64,000 nucleotides of DNA from assembly GCA_014799685.1 (NCBI GenBank), contig JAAVHN010000018.1, positions 1 through 64,000 of the forward strand. Reading direction: 5' to 3'. Made by a program: the position numbers and the translations under genes. The notes beneath the pieces are model-generated. The model saw nothing but the letters and a program-made list of their open reading frames with translations. It was not told where the DNA came from and did not search any database. Position 1 is the first letter of the stretch; each line of letters opens with the position of its first letter. The stretch comes from Subdoligranulum sp. (GTDB taxonomy: Bacteria; Bacillota; Clostridia; Oscillospirales; Ruminococcaceae). Below are positions 8,404-18,287 of the stretch, in pieces.

Positions 8404-9931
8404 ATTTTCTCTTTTGTGAAACGGTATCAGTCGTTTTTTGAACAACCGGGTTTAGTTGCTGCATCAGTTCCTGAAATCCATCCAGCGCATTTTGGAGGTT
8501 CTCGATGATATCGGCAGCCAACACATCCGGATCCGGCAGGTTATCCAGATCGGCAAGAGATTTATCCTTAATCCAAAAGATATCCATGCTGGTTTTGTCC
8601 CGCTCCAAAATTTCCCGGGCAGAAAATTTTCTCCAGCGACCATCAGGATTTTCTTCAGACCATGTTTCATGGCGCTGATGCCGGTTTTCCGGATTATAGC
8701 AATGAATAAAGTCCTCCAAGTCAGCATCAGTCATGGGGTGCTGCTTCAGCGTGAAGTGGATATTGGTGCGGAAATCATATACCCACACTTCTTTGGTTTG
8801 CCGCTCCGGGCTGGCAGGGCGTTTATCGAAAAAGATTACATTTGCCTTGACGCCCGGCTTGTAAAAGATGCCGGTGGGGAGTCGCAGGATTGTATGCAGG
8901 TCGGTAGTTTCCAGCAATTTTCTGCGTACAACCTCTCCTGCACCGCCCTCGAAAAGCACGTTGTCCGGCACAACTACTGCGGCTTTGCCATTAGCGTTCA
9001 GAATCGTATTGATGTGCTGGACGAAGTTTAACTGTTTGTTGGAGCTTGTCGTCCAGAAATCGGTGCGGTTATATACCAGATCCTCATCCTCCTGTTCGCC
9101 TTCCTCGTTGGTGAAGGTAATGGAGGATTTTTTGCCGAAGGGCGGATTGGTCAGCACATAATCCACCCGATAACCGGGGTCGGTGAGCAGCGCGTCTCCA
9201 AGCGTGACAGGGACATTCCCATAAATATCACCGATATTATGAAGATACAGGTTCATCAGACACAGCTTGAATGTAGTAGCAACCAGTTCGTTGCCGTAAA
9301 AAGTTTGGTTTTTGAGAAATTCCTTTTTCTCCCGATCCAAGGTATACTGCGCTTCGCTGGCAATGTACTCCTGTGCAGCCAGAAAAAATCCACCACTGCC
9401 GCAGCAGGGATCCGCAATGGTTTTGAGCGGCTCCGGGCGGACACAACGAACCATAGCGCGAATGAGGGGACGGGGTGTGAAATACTGTCCTGCACCGCTT
9501 TTCACGTCCTCTGCATTTTTCTGGAGCAGGCCCTCATAAATCTCGCCCTTGACATCGGAGGACATGGACACCCAACGCTCCTGATCGATCATCTGAACGA
9601 TACGGTATAGAATGGCGGCGCTGCTGATCTTATTCACTGCGCCGTGAAAAATCTTGCCCAAGATGCCACTCTGTTCGCCCAGCTCTTCCAGAGTGGCCTT
9701 ATATTGCTCCTCTAACTCGGCTCCCTTGAGGGTGCTCATATCCGCCCAAGAGTACCCGGCGGGGATGCCGGTTTTCCGCTTATAAGGCGGCTTGGAGTAC
9801 TCATCGGACATTTTCAGGAAAATCAGATATGTAAGCTGCTCCAAATAGTCGCCATAGGATACGCCGTTGTCCCGCAGGGGATTGCACATACCCCAGACTT
9901 TGGAGATAATAGACGAAGTTTGGTCAGGCAT
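8402..9931 (-). CDS. hsdM: type I R-M N6-adenine methyltransferase subunit
   Basis: GQYFTPRPLIRAMV, DPCCGSGGFFLAA, VLTNPPFGKKS motifs. Confidence 0.95.
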   Translation of the reverse strand: MPDQTSSIISKVWGMCNPLRDNGVSYGDYLEQLTYLIFLKMSDEYSKPPYKRKTGIPAGYSWADMSTLKGAELEEQYKATLEELGEQSGILGKIFHGAVNKISSAAILYRIVQMIDQERWVSMSSDVKGEIYEGLLQKNAEDVKSGAGQYFTPRPLIRAMVRCVRPEPLKTIADPCCGSGGFFLAAQEYIASEAQYTLDREKKEFLKNQTFYGNELVATTFKLCLMNLYLHNIGDIYGNVPVTLGDALLTDPGYRVDYVLTNPPFGKKSSITFTNEEGEQEDEDLVYNRTDFWTTSSNKQLNFVQHINTILNANGKAAVVVPDNVLFEGGAGEVVRRKLLETTDLHTILRLPTGIFYKPGVKANVIFFDKRPASPERQTKEVWVYDFRTNIHFTLKQHPMTDADLEDFIHCYNPENRHQRHETWSEENPDGRWRKFSAREILERDKTSMDIFWIKDKSLADLDNLPDPDVLAADIIENLQNALDGFQELMQQLNPVVQKTTDTVSQKRK

Positions 9932-11015
9932 TTTGCGTCTCCCCCTCAGCGAGTTCCATTAGTTTATCATGTATCATATAATAAAACCGTATATTTTGTG
10001 GTTTGTCATTCTGAAAATACCGTGTAATCAATAACAATAAAGAATCTATCGATACATTCAATGGCTTAAGTTTATAGTTCCCGATAAATGGAACCATTAT
10101 TGAAATTGAAATACCCGCTGTTTTCGCATATTTCAACAATCTCTTTACATTTTTGATTTGTCCTTCTGCATTTGCAATTTCATGAGTATTATTAGAATCG
10201 TGGTAAAAGAACGGTTTAAGAAAATGGTATCCAAGAGAAATTGACGAGGGCGCTTCTGGGTATTTTTCTGAATAATATGTTGGAGCGTTTAGATCGAAGT
10301 ATGGGACAAGCACTAAACGCCATTCATTTTCGTAATGCCAAACATCAAATTTGTTAAGAGCTGCACAGAGAACAGCTGCATCGAGAGGATATGTATATAC
10401 ACTTTGGCCATTATCTGCTAATAAATCCCGCAAGTCAATAGGATTTTGAGTATAAACGACAGGGAAAATTGATTTTCGCAGTAAAGAATTTGAAGCAAGA
10501 GAATTAAAGTCATATTCAATACAAATGCCGGTGTTATATTTGGCATAATGTGACCACATCAATATGGATGCTCTCTCTGTAGAAAAACAGGAAACATATG
10601 TACCAAGATAATCTAATTCTCTAAATTTAATTTTAGAATCCACTCGGAAACTCCTCATACAAGAATTTATATATTCATCACGCTTCAATATACCTACTGG
10701 AAGATGCGCCGCTGACATATGTCGTTCAAGTTCACTCCATTCATCTTCGGCAGCGCGCTGACGCTCCTCTTTTGTGCCGTATCTATGCAATGCACCATCA
10801 AATAAATCATTAAATTCTCCAATACGTGTTGTTGTTATATTCCCGTTAATGATGTCATCGACTGCATAACTTGAGAGTGAGCGATATCTATAAAGCGGCG
10901 GAAAGGCATTAGGAAACAAATATTGAGAATCCCCTGTTCTTTCAATAAGTTGTCTTTCAACAAAGGTTCGGAATCCATTATCTTGTACTAAATCCGAAAA
11001 TGTGATGATGCCCAT
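9924..11015 (-). CDS. DUF2971-like protein embedded between hsdM and hsdS
   Basis: LYRYRSLSSYAVDDIINGNITTTRIGEFNDLFDG and ILMWSHYAKYNTGICIEYD pattern; overlaps hsdM by 8 nt. Confidence 0.75.
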   Translation of the reverse strand: MGIITFSDLVQDNGFRTFVERQLIERTGDSQYLFPNAFPPLYRYRSLSSYAVDDIINGNITTTRIGEFNDLFDGALHRYGTKEERQRAAEDEWSELERHMSAAHLPVGILKRDEYINSCMRSFRVDSKIKFRELDYLGTYVSCFSTERASILMWSHYAKYNTGICIEYDFNSLASNSLLRKSIFPVVYTQNPIDLRDLLADNGQSVYTYPLDAAVLCAALNKFDVWHYENEWRLVLVPYFDLNAPTYYSEKYPEAPSSISLGYHFLKPFFYHDSNNTHEIANAEGQIKNVKRLLKYAKTAGISISIMVPFIGNYKLKPLNVSIDSLLLLITRYFQNDKPQNIRFYYMIHDKLMELAEGETQNA

Positions 11016-11019
11016 CTAT

Positions 11020-12231
11020 CTATAACTCTCCTTCAAATGCTTTCTTCAAAATGCTTTGTCGCAGGATCTGGATCCGTTGCTGGGCGGTGTCCAAAGTTTT
11101 TTCAATGCTGTCGCAAACTGACATACGCGATTCGATTATTTTAATGATTTCTTTTTGTTTACTTATATCAGGAACAGGAAACGTAATTTGTTTTAGAATT
11201 GCTTGATTCAAAAAAATACGTGTAGAACCCTTGCATAGTTCCTTCACTTGATCCAAAACGACACCTTTACTTTGAAATAGATATATAAAATAGTCAGAAT
11301 GGATAATATCGCTATTTAAAGAAACACGCATTAAATTTGTTGACAGCAACGCACCTTCCATCCGCTTTGGTACAGCACAAAGTTCACCAACTGTGCCAGA
11401 ACGGGAAATAATTATATCACCTGATAGCAAAGCAAATGATTTCAATTCCCTTGCTTTTTCGAGAGTGACAAAAATTTTATTCCCATCAATAAATTTCCCC
11501 GCACCGATATTTTCAATTCCCAACATGGGAACACCTGTTGTCTGGTGGTCATGTTTTTTTATCATTGTACCAAACGGGCCTGTTGACATGCCTTTTCGTT
11601 CTGTTGTCAACAATCCTTCGATAGACATCATTGGGGGGTTATCTTGTAGAGCTGAGTCAAACGCTTCTTTCAATACTGCCTGCCGATACACTTTCAACCG
11701 CTCTTTTGCTGTTTTCAGTTCGCTGGCGCTGGCATCAAGCTGCGAGAACAGTTCTTCGATGCGGGCAACAATGCGAATTTGCTCGACAAGTGGTGGCAAA
11801 AACAAGATTACATCGTTTAGTTGTTTTTTTGTTATTCCAGAAATAGTAGTGCCACGGCCTTGAAACTTTACATGGCTCATAATATGTGAGAGCTGGTGCA
11901 TTAAAAATAATTCATTATATGGCGGTGTTTGGGTGACAGGCTGTAATGCTTGTATATCTTGACTAAAACACATATTACATGGCAACTTGGCTACCTTTCC
12001 CAATCCAACACGAGTAACAACAACTACTGTTTGAGCCGGAACAATATTAGTGGTTGAATTTTGAATCCCCAAAGGGGTGACAACTCGCCTACAGCTAATT
12101 TTTCCATCTATATCAATATCTGCGCTCGAAAACCAAGGGACACCATTTCCCCAATATTCTTTTTTTGATGTTGAGGGTGTCCCACCACCTACTAAGGCAA
12201 AGACATCCCCCAATCTAATATGCTCATTCAT
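11020..12231 (-). CDS. hsdS: type I R-M specificity subunit
   Basis: Two TRD-like halves with conserved helices (PPLVEQIRIVARIEELFSQLDAS; KQKEIIKIIESRMSVCDSIEKTL). Confidence 0.92.
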   Translation of the reverse strand: MNEHIRLGDVFALVGGGTPSTSKKEYWGNGVPWFSSADIDIDGKISCRRVVTPLGIQNSTTNIVPAQTVVVVTRVGLGKVAKLPCNMCFSQDIQALQPVTQTPPYNELFLMHQLSHIMSHVKFQGRGTTISGITKKQLNDVILFLPPLVEQIRIVARIEELFSQLDASASELKTAKERLKVYRQAVLKEAFDSALQDNPPMMSIEGLLTTERKGMSTGPFGTMIKKHDHQTTGVPMLGIENIGAGKFIDGNKIFVTLEKARELKSFALLSGDIIISRSGTVGELCAVPKRMEGALLSTNLMRVSLNSDIIHSDYFIYLFQSKGVVLDQVKELCKGSTRIFLNQAILKQITFPVPDISKQKEIIKIIESRMSVCDSIEKTLDTAQQRIQILRQSILKKAFEGEL

Positions 12232-12232
12232 C

Positions 12233-14983
12233 TTACGCCACCAATTCCAAATTCAATTCCATCAAAATGCTCTCATAATCTTCCCCGAACACCTCATAGA
12301 ACCGCCCCAGTCCGCCCCTGCGGTCAAAGGGACTGAGATCCAGATCATCTGGTTCCACGCTGAGGGAGGTGACAATATGGTCCTTGATAAGCCGCAGCCA
12401 CTCCATCTGCTCGTCAGTAAAGTGGACGGCACCAGCATTGCGGCGGAACGACCACTGCTGGAAGTTATAGTTGACCCGCTCTGAAAAAGGCACCAGCGTG
12501 TCCGTCGCTCCCATTTCATACCGGATGAGGGAAACAAGATCGGTCAGCTGCACCGCCGTCCCTCGCTTCACTTTGTCCGGCTGCTTGATAGCATAGCAAT
12601 CCCACAGCCTGTCCACCGTAATGTGTTGGACTTTCAGTTTCTCGTACAGCACCTGCAACTGCGCAATAGCCATGGGACGGTCTTTGTATCGCTGGTCGTA
12701 AATGATGCGCAGGGCCGTGATCTCGTCCCGGTTCGCCTCGATAAATTCCCGGAATGTCCCGATCATACGGTCGGCGGTTTCTTCTTGATTGACGTCATAC
12801 CCGGCAAACAGCACTGTGTCAAGGTTAACGTTATCGATAATCTGTTCATGGTTCCGACGGACATTCTCGATATAATCCCGCACTTCCGGCCTGTGGAACG
12901 GGGCCACGGCGGCCGTGATGAGTTCACGCTGGGCGGTATCCAGTTGTGCCTGTTGTTCCAAGGTGGGTTCCCCGTCCTCCGGCAGCATTACGCCCGCATG
13001 AGCCGCGATTACATCCGGGTCGAATGCATCCAGCAAAGCCTGGGCATTCTGCCCGGCAGAAGTTCCGGTAATCTCCTGAAACTCTTTTCGCTCGGATGGC
13101 GTCATCTGCGCATTCAGGCGGACAATGCGGCTGGCCAGCGAGGTGAGGGTGTCCTCGTCTTTTGCGCCCAATGCGACATTCAGCATCAATTCTTTTAAGG
13201 AGACAGACGGCTTACGCTCCAGAGTGCGGGTGTCGGATTTCTTGGACTTTGTGACGCCCACCGCGTCAACGATAACAAAGTGATCCTTGTTCTCTTTGGC
13301 AGAGGGCGTCACCTTTTGCAGATCGTCCTTGCTCAGCGTCCGGGTGCCCCGGCCTTTCATCTGCTCAAAGTAGTTCTTGCTTCGCACATCCCGCATGAAA
13401 ATCAGGCACTCAATGGGTTTTACGTCGGTTCCGGTGGCGATCATATCCACCGTGACGGCGATGCGGGGATTGTAGTCGTTGCGGAAGTTGGAAAGAATTT
13501 CTAACGGCGCATTTGCAGAATAGGTGATCTTTTTGCAGAACTCGTTGCCCTCGCCAAACTCCTCCCGAACGATTTGAATGATGTCGTCCGCATGGCTGTC
13601 GGTTTTGGCGAAGATCAGTGTCTTGGGAACCTCGTTCCGGCGGGGAAACAGGGCGGTATACAGATTTTCCTTAAATGCACGGATCACGGTGCGTATTTGG
13701 CTGGGGTTTACAATATCACGGTCAAGCTGGGACGGAGCATAGTTGACATCCTCGTCCATCTGTTTCCAGCGCTTTTCGCGGGACAGACGGTTCCGGTATT
13801 CGATCTGCTGCTTTACAATGTATCCGCCGCGTTGGCCCACCTGTGTCTCGATCAGGAAAATGTCCTCACCTACGTTTACGCCGTCAATAATCGCCTGCTC
13901 TCTGGAGTATTCGCTGACCACGTTTTCATGGAAAAAGGCAAAGGTGCGCTTGTCCGGTGTGGCGGTCAGGCCAATGATGAACGCATCAAAATACTCCAAC
14001 ACCTGGCTCCAGACGTTGTAAATTGACCGGTGGCACTCGTCCACAATGATGCAGTCAAAGAACTCCGGCGGATATTTGGCGTTGTAAACCACTTCTTTCG
14101 GAGCTTTGCTGTCGGCAGTCACATATTCGTTAAAAGAGGTCTGCTCGGCGGCCTCGTCCAGTTCTTCCCCTTTCAGTATGGAGTACATCCGTTGAATGGT
14201 GCTGATGTAAATTTGCGTGTTTGCGGGCATCCGGGAAGATTTCAGACGGTATACGCCATAGATATCAGAAAACGGCCTGTGGTCATCGTTGGGGATGTAG
14301 GCCAGAAATTCCCGCTCCGCCTGTTCGCCCAGGCTTTTGGTGTCCACCAGAAACAGGATTCGGTTCATCCTTCCGAATTTCAAAAGACGGTAAGCAGTGG
14401 TAATTGCCGTGAAGGTTTTACCGGCACCGGTAGCCATCTGAACCAGTGCTTTTGGCCTGTTTTCAGAAAAAGAATGCTCTAATCTTGTGATAGCTCGAAT
14501 TTGACAATCCCGAAAGCCTGTTGTGTCAAACGAAGGAAAATGCTTCATATTGTTGCGAACGGTATCAGACGCACACAACAATGCCTGCAAGGTTTCCGGC
14601 CGATGAAAAGAGAACACGGTTCGAGAACAGTATTTCAAATCACGATAGTCTGTAAAACGGGTGAGCTTGTCCGTTGCTTCATAGGCAAAGCGAATAGAAT
14701 AATCTCCTTTGATCCATTTGAATTTGCTATCTGCATAACGTGCGGATTGATCCTCCACAGTGGTAATCTTTTCCCCGCTCTCTGTTCGCTTTGCTTCCAC
14801 GACACCTACGGGGGTTCCATTTACAAACAAGGCATAGTCCACTTCACCTGTACTGGTTGGGAACTCCCGTACAGCAATACCCAAAGCAGAGGACAGGTTC
14901 AGATGAGCCAGATCTTGAATGGCCCAGCCGGACTGTATCAGCTTTTGATCTATCACAAGGCGAGCCTTTTCCTCTGGTGACAT
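12233..14983 (-). CDS. hsdR: type I R-M restriction/translocase subunit (EcoEI-like C-terminus)
   Basis: MATGAGKTFTAI, DECHRSIYN, LTATPDKRT helicase motifs; 916 aa. Confidence 0.95.
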   Translation of the reverse strand: MSPEEKARLVIDQKLIQSGWAIQDLAHLNLSSALGIAVREFPTSTGEVDYALFVNGTPVGVVEAKRTESGEKITTVEDQSARYADSKFKWIKGDYSIRFAYEATDKLTRFTDYRDLKYCSRTVFSFHRPETLQALLCASDTVRNNMKHFPSFDTTGFRDCQIRAITRLEHSFSENRPKALVQMATGAGKTFTAITTAYRLLKFGRMNRILFLVDTKSLGEQAEREFLAYIPNDDHRPFSDIYGVYRLKSSRMPANTQIYISTIQRMYSILKGEELDEAAEQTSFNEYVTADSKAPKEVVYNAKYPPEFFDCIIVDECHRSIYNVWSQVLEYFDAFIIGLTATPDKRTFAFFHENVVSEYSREQAIIDGVNVGEDIFLIETQVGQRGGYIVKQQIEYRNRLSREKRWKQMDEDVNYAPSQLDRDIVNPSQIRTVIRAFKENLYTALFPRRNEVPKTLIFAKTDSHADDIIQIVREEFGEGNEFCKKITYSANAPLEILSNFRNDYNPRIAVTVDMIATGTDVKPIECLIFMRDVRSKNYFEQMKGRGTRTLSKDDLQKVTPSAKENKDHFVIVDAVGVTKSKKSDTRTLERKPSVSLKELMLNVALGAKDEDTLTSLASRIVRLNAQMTPSERKEFQEITGTSAGQNAQALLDAFDPDVIAAHAGVMLPEDGEPTLEQQAQLDTAQRELITAAVAPFHRPEVRDYIENVRRNHEQIIDNVNLDTVLFAGYDVNQEETADRMIGTFREFIEANRDEITALRIIYDQRYKDRPMAIAQLQVLYEKLKVQHITVDRLWDCYAIKQPDKVKRGTAVQLTDLVSLIRYEMGATDTLVPFSERVNYNFQQWSFRRNAGAVHFTDEQMEWLRLIKDHIVTSLSVEPDDLDLSPFDRRGGLGRFYEVFGEDYESILMELNLELVA

Positions 14984-15712
14984 CGTAACTCCCTCCGGTT
15001 TGGAAACATACTTTTATTATAACGTATAAAGCACCTTGTTACAAGGCGCTATTTTTAGAGATGCGCAATATTTCGTTGAACATCATCGTTCATTTTAACG
15101 GATAGCTTGTTTGCGCCGCAGCACCTGTCTATATGCAACAGACCATGCAAAAAACAGCCTAACTCTATAACTTTCTCGCTCACCTCACCGTCATTGCAGT
15201 TCCAACACAGAGCCACAAACATCGTGCCTGTTGGAGGGGGCAAAGTAGCGACGGAACCGGGCTCAGAGAACAATGTGCGGCTGCCGGGGGCGTGAAAAAG
15301 CCTTTGCGACAGTGCTGACGCAAAGGCCCCTTTATCTTTCTTCTCGACTGTTCTGCTCGTCAATTCTGCTGCCGCAGAATCTCCTCACAGAACCCCTCCG
15401 TATCGGGTAAGACCAACCTTAGCGATTCGGCGCGAATCATGGCACACGGTTTGATGTGACCGCACCTTATTGCATTCCTCCATGATGTTTTTCAAATGTT
15501 ATAGATTTTTGGGTTTTCGGCCCTCAAAAAAGCCCTCCTGTATCGTCATATTCTGAAACACGGATGATCATAGGACCCGTCTTACCCCATCGGCCCGCCA
15601 CCAAAAAGCCATATGCTCTATGTTGCCGTCCTCAAAAAAATCCCTTTCTGGTTATTGGCAGCGATTTCCAGAAGCGGTTCCCCACCGGAGTAAGCCGATG
15701 ACGAGCCGCAAA

Positions 15713-16036
15713 TTACCACTCTGAAGTTTCTTCCAGTTGGCGGCTGATATCTCTGCCGCCATACATGATCCGGGCGACGGATATCGTGTCGGTATCCAAG
15801 TTAACCGTGTAGAAAACCAGATAATTCTTCACCCGGAGGAACCGCACTCCTTGACTATGCCACGGCTCATCCCGGTACAGCGGATTGCGCTCAGGCAAAC
15901 TCTTCAGTAAGCGGATTTCCTGCATGAGCTTTTCGGAGAGAGCTTTCGCTGTGTTCGGCGCCAGAAGCGTGTACGCGATATGCTCGTAAATTTCCCGCAA
16001 ATCGCGCCGGGCCGTATTGGTGTAAACGATCTTCAT
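15713..16036 (-). CDS. RelE/ParE-family toxin
   Basis: MKIVYTNTARRDLREIYEHIAY...VRFLRVKNYLVFYTVN...ISVARIMYGGRD. Confidence 0.9.
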   Translation of the reverse strand: MKIVYTNTARRDLREIYEHIAYTLLAPNTAKALSEKLMQEIRLLKSLPERNPLYRDEPWHSQGVRFLRVKNYLVFYTVNLDTDTISVARIMYGGRDISRQLEETSEW

Positions 16037-16356
16037 ACCCGCCCACCATATAAGCCACGCATTTCGGCTTCTACCGCATCGGCAGACAGAACACGCCCGG
16101 CGGCGATATCATCCATGCCTTTTTGCAGTTCTGCATCGAACTGCTCCTTGTTCAAACTTCCTGCGGCAAGGGGGACAGAGTCGGGGAGTTTCATCTCGAA
16201 GGGGATCCCCCGGTGCATAACGATCTGTTTCAAAAACATCCCAATCGCGTTGGACATAGGGATTCCAAGCTGGTTCAAGATCATTTCCGCCTGTTCCTTT
16301 GTTTCCGGGTCTACGCGGGTAAAGACATTTGCCGTTCTGGTTGCTGCTCTTGGCAT
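16033..16356 (-). CDS. RelB/DinJ-family antitoxin
   Basis: TANVFTRVDPETKEQAEMILNQLGIPMSNAIGMFLKQIV ribbon-helix-helix; overlaps the toxin by 4 nt. Confidence 0.9.
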   Translation of the reverse strand: MPRAATRTANVFTRVDPETKEQAEMILNQLGIPMSNAIGMFLKQIVMHRGIPFEMKLPDSVPLAAGSLNKEQFDAELQKGMDDIAAGRVLSADAVEAEMRGLYGGRV

Positions 16357-16637
16357 AACAAACACCTCACTTTTCATTGTGCTTACCAGTAGTTTAACAT
16401 AAACGATTGCTTTTAGCAATCTGTAAAAATGATTTTCTCGAATTTTTTTTGATTGGAGGTAATGTCCTATCGCTGCAAGACGAATCGCGGACATCACGGC
16501 GGGGGAGCGGCGGCGATACCACAAAGCCAGTCGCCTCCCACAAGGATATGGACAAAGCGCTCTCCCACCCGTAGCAGCCTTTAGGATGTCACGCAGAGTG
16601 TTCGTTTACCCCGCGCTTTGTGCCACCACGTAAAAGC

Positions 16638-16673
16638 CCCGCACAAACGTCAAAATTCAGGCGTTTGTGCGGG
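16638..16673. terminator. terminator-like hairpin
   Basis: CCCGCACAAACG-N12-CGTTTGTGCGGG followed by T-rich sequence. Confidence 0.75.
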
Positions 16674-16824
16674 TTTTGCTTTTCCATATTTTTTGGCTTT
16701 TCGCTAAATGGAATTACGTTTGAGACATTATTCCTTAAAATGCCTGTCAGAATGCAAGTCAGAGAAAAGAAACAGGGAGGCCGCTGCCGGCATATCAAAA
16801 CACCGGCAGCAGCCTCTTTCTCTT

Positions 16825-17061
16825 TCAGGTGTTTTTCAGGGTATCGCTCTCCGGGTCCGGCAGCACCTGCATGATATCTGTCACATCGCAGCTAAAAATC
16901 TGGCAGAGGGCGTCAACCGTATTGGTGCTTACCGATTCATCCTTCATCAGCCGGTCGATGGTTTTGCTGTCCAGATTATAGCGTCCGCACTTATTTCGCA
17001 GATAATAGGTGGTGATCTTTCGTTCAGCGATCAACTCTCTGAACGGCTTGAAAGAAATCAT
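16825..17061 (-). CDS. small XRE/Cro-type HTH regulator
   Basis: ITTYYLRNKCGRYNLDSKTIDRLMKDESVSTNTVDALCQIFSCDVTDIMQ. Confidence 0.85.
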   Translation of the reverse strand: MISFKPFRELIAERKITTYYLRNKCGRYNLDSKTIDRLMKDESVSTNTVDALCQIFSCDVTDIMQVLPDPESDTLKNT

Positions 17062-17074
17062 GCCGGGCTCCCTC

Positions 17075-17103
17075 TTGACATTTTTTCCATTATCTCATAT
17101 AAT
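17075..17103 (+). promoter_or_regulatory. perfect-consensus sigma70 promoter
   Basis: TTGACA-N17-TATAAT. Confidence 0.85.
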
Positions 17104-17116
17104 GTGTCCAAAGCAG

Positions 17117-17136
17117 TATGAGGAATATTCCTCATA
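17117..17136. promoter_or_regulatory. 20-bp perfect palindrome, operator candidate
   Basis: TATGAGGAATATTCCTCATA. Confidence 0.75.
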
Positions 17137-17206
17137 TCGTTTTCCGGCACAAGCCGAATCCGGCTGCAAGCCGTGCCGGGAGGAAAACATTCAGAGGTGA
17201 AAATCA

Positions 17207-18025
17207 ATGAAAAAACGTTTGATCCCCTTTCTGCTTGTGCTGAGCCTTGCCGCCTGCCTGCTGCTGGGCGGCTGCGGCAGCGCGGCTTCCACGGCTGCCG
17301 ATGCATCCGGGCCGGAATCGGCCCCGGCCTCCGCTGCCGAATCTGCTCCGGTGCCCGAACCGGAACCGGCCCCAATGCCCGAACCCGAACCCGAACCGGA
17401 TCCGGCGCCCTACGTCGAAGAGCACGCGCTGCCATTCTCCCCGGCGGAAGATTTTTCGGCCATGGCGGTGATGTACAACACAGACGACATGACCTTGTTT
17501 GAACCGATAGAGGCGCTTTACACGTTCGAGGGCGTTGAACTGACCGATAATGGAGACGGAACCGAAACACTTGCGCTGCGGTATATCATCCAGACAATGA
17601 TCCGCGATTTTTACGAGGGGCCGGACTATCTCAGCTGCAGGGTGAGCGTGCTGGATGCCTCGGATGCCTATACCGGAATCGTTTTTGAAACCAGCGATCC
17701 TGAAGAAAAAGAATATACCGTTACATGGCAGGATGAATGCTGGCCGATCGCTGTTTCCTTTGAATTTGGCGTTGATTGGGGCGATTGGGTTTATAATGAG
17801 CAGACAGGCACCTACGACGAGTGTGGGTATATGCATTGTACGAATTATGCCACTTATCCAAAGGGCTACGATGGGCTTGCTTTTTACGTGCACCCGTGCC
17901 TTGATCCGTCCTTGGATGAAGCAGACGGGGACGAACCTGAATCCACCGTCTATTTGCTCGACAACTGGATGGAGGGCAGCGTGCTGATCCGCGCAGCCGA
18001 CCTGATCGCGGCCTATACGTCGTAA
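17207..18025 (+). CDS. putative secreted lipoprotein
   Basis: MKKRLIPFLLVLSLAACLLLGGCGS lipobox followed by a PEPEPAPMPEPEPEPDPAP linker. Confidence 0.75.
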   Translation: MKKRLIPFLLVLSLAACLLLGGCGSAASTAADASGPESAPASAAESAPVPEPEPAPMPEPEPEPDPAPYVEEHALPFSPAEDFSAMAVMYNTDDMTLFEPIEALYTFEGVELTDNGDGTETLALRYIIQTMIRDFYEGPDYLSCRVSVLDASDAYTGIVFETSDPEEKEYTVTWQDECWPIAVSFEFGVDWGDWVYNEQTGTYDECGYMHCTNYATYPKGYDGLAFYVHPCLDPSLDEADGDEPESTVYLLDNWMEGSVLIRAADLIAAYTS

Positions 18026-18118
18026 AGCGCCGGGCCTGATTTCCCCAAAGACCCGCTCAGCCGCATCCTGCCGTACAGACCCGGTCACGAAAACAGAGCA
18101 TGATCGTTTCTGAAGGAA

Positions 18119-18158
18119 AACGCCGCCGCCCGGAACGACCGGACGGCGGCGCTTTTTT
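18119..18158 (+). terminator. terminator
   Basis: CGCCGCCGCCCGGAACGACCGGACGGCGGCGCTTTTTT. Confidence 0.8.
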
Positions 18159-18287
18159 GATAACATCGCACAGGGAAGGGCCTCCCCGCATAAGGACAAC
18201 AACGAATAGCCGTTCAGAGTTATTGCCGAAGCGCAGCAATCTAAAGTTGATTGCTGCGCTTTCGCTGTTGCATATATCATCAAAATC

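Noticed and set aside
15055-15363. 102-aa minus ORF between operon 1 and the toxin-antitoxin pair
   Set aside because: No recognizable domain, and it overlaps a hairpin (GCCTTTGCG...CGCAAAGGC); may be an element remnant but I cannot support a coding call
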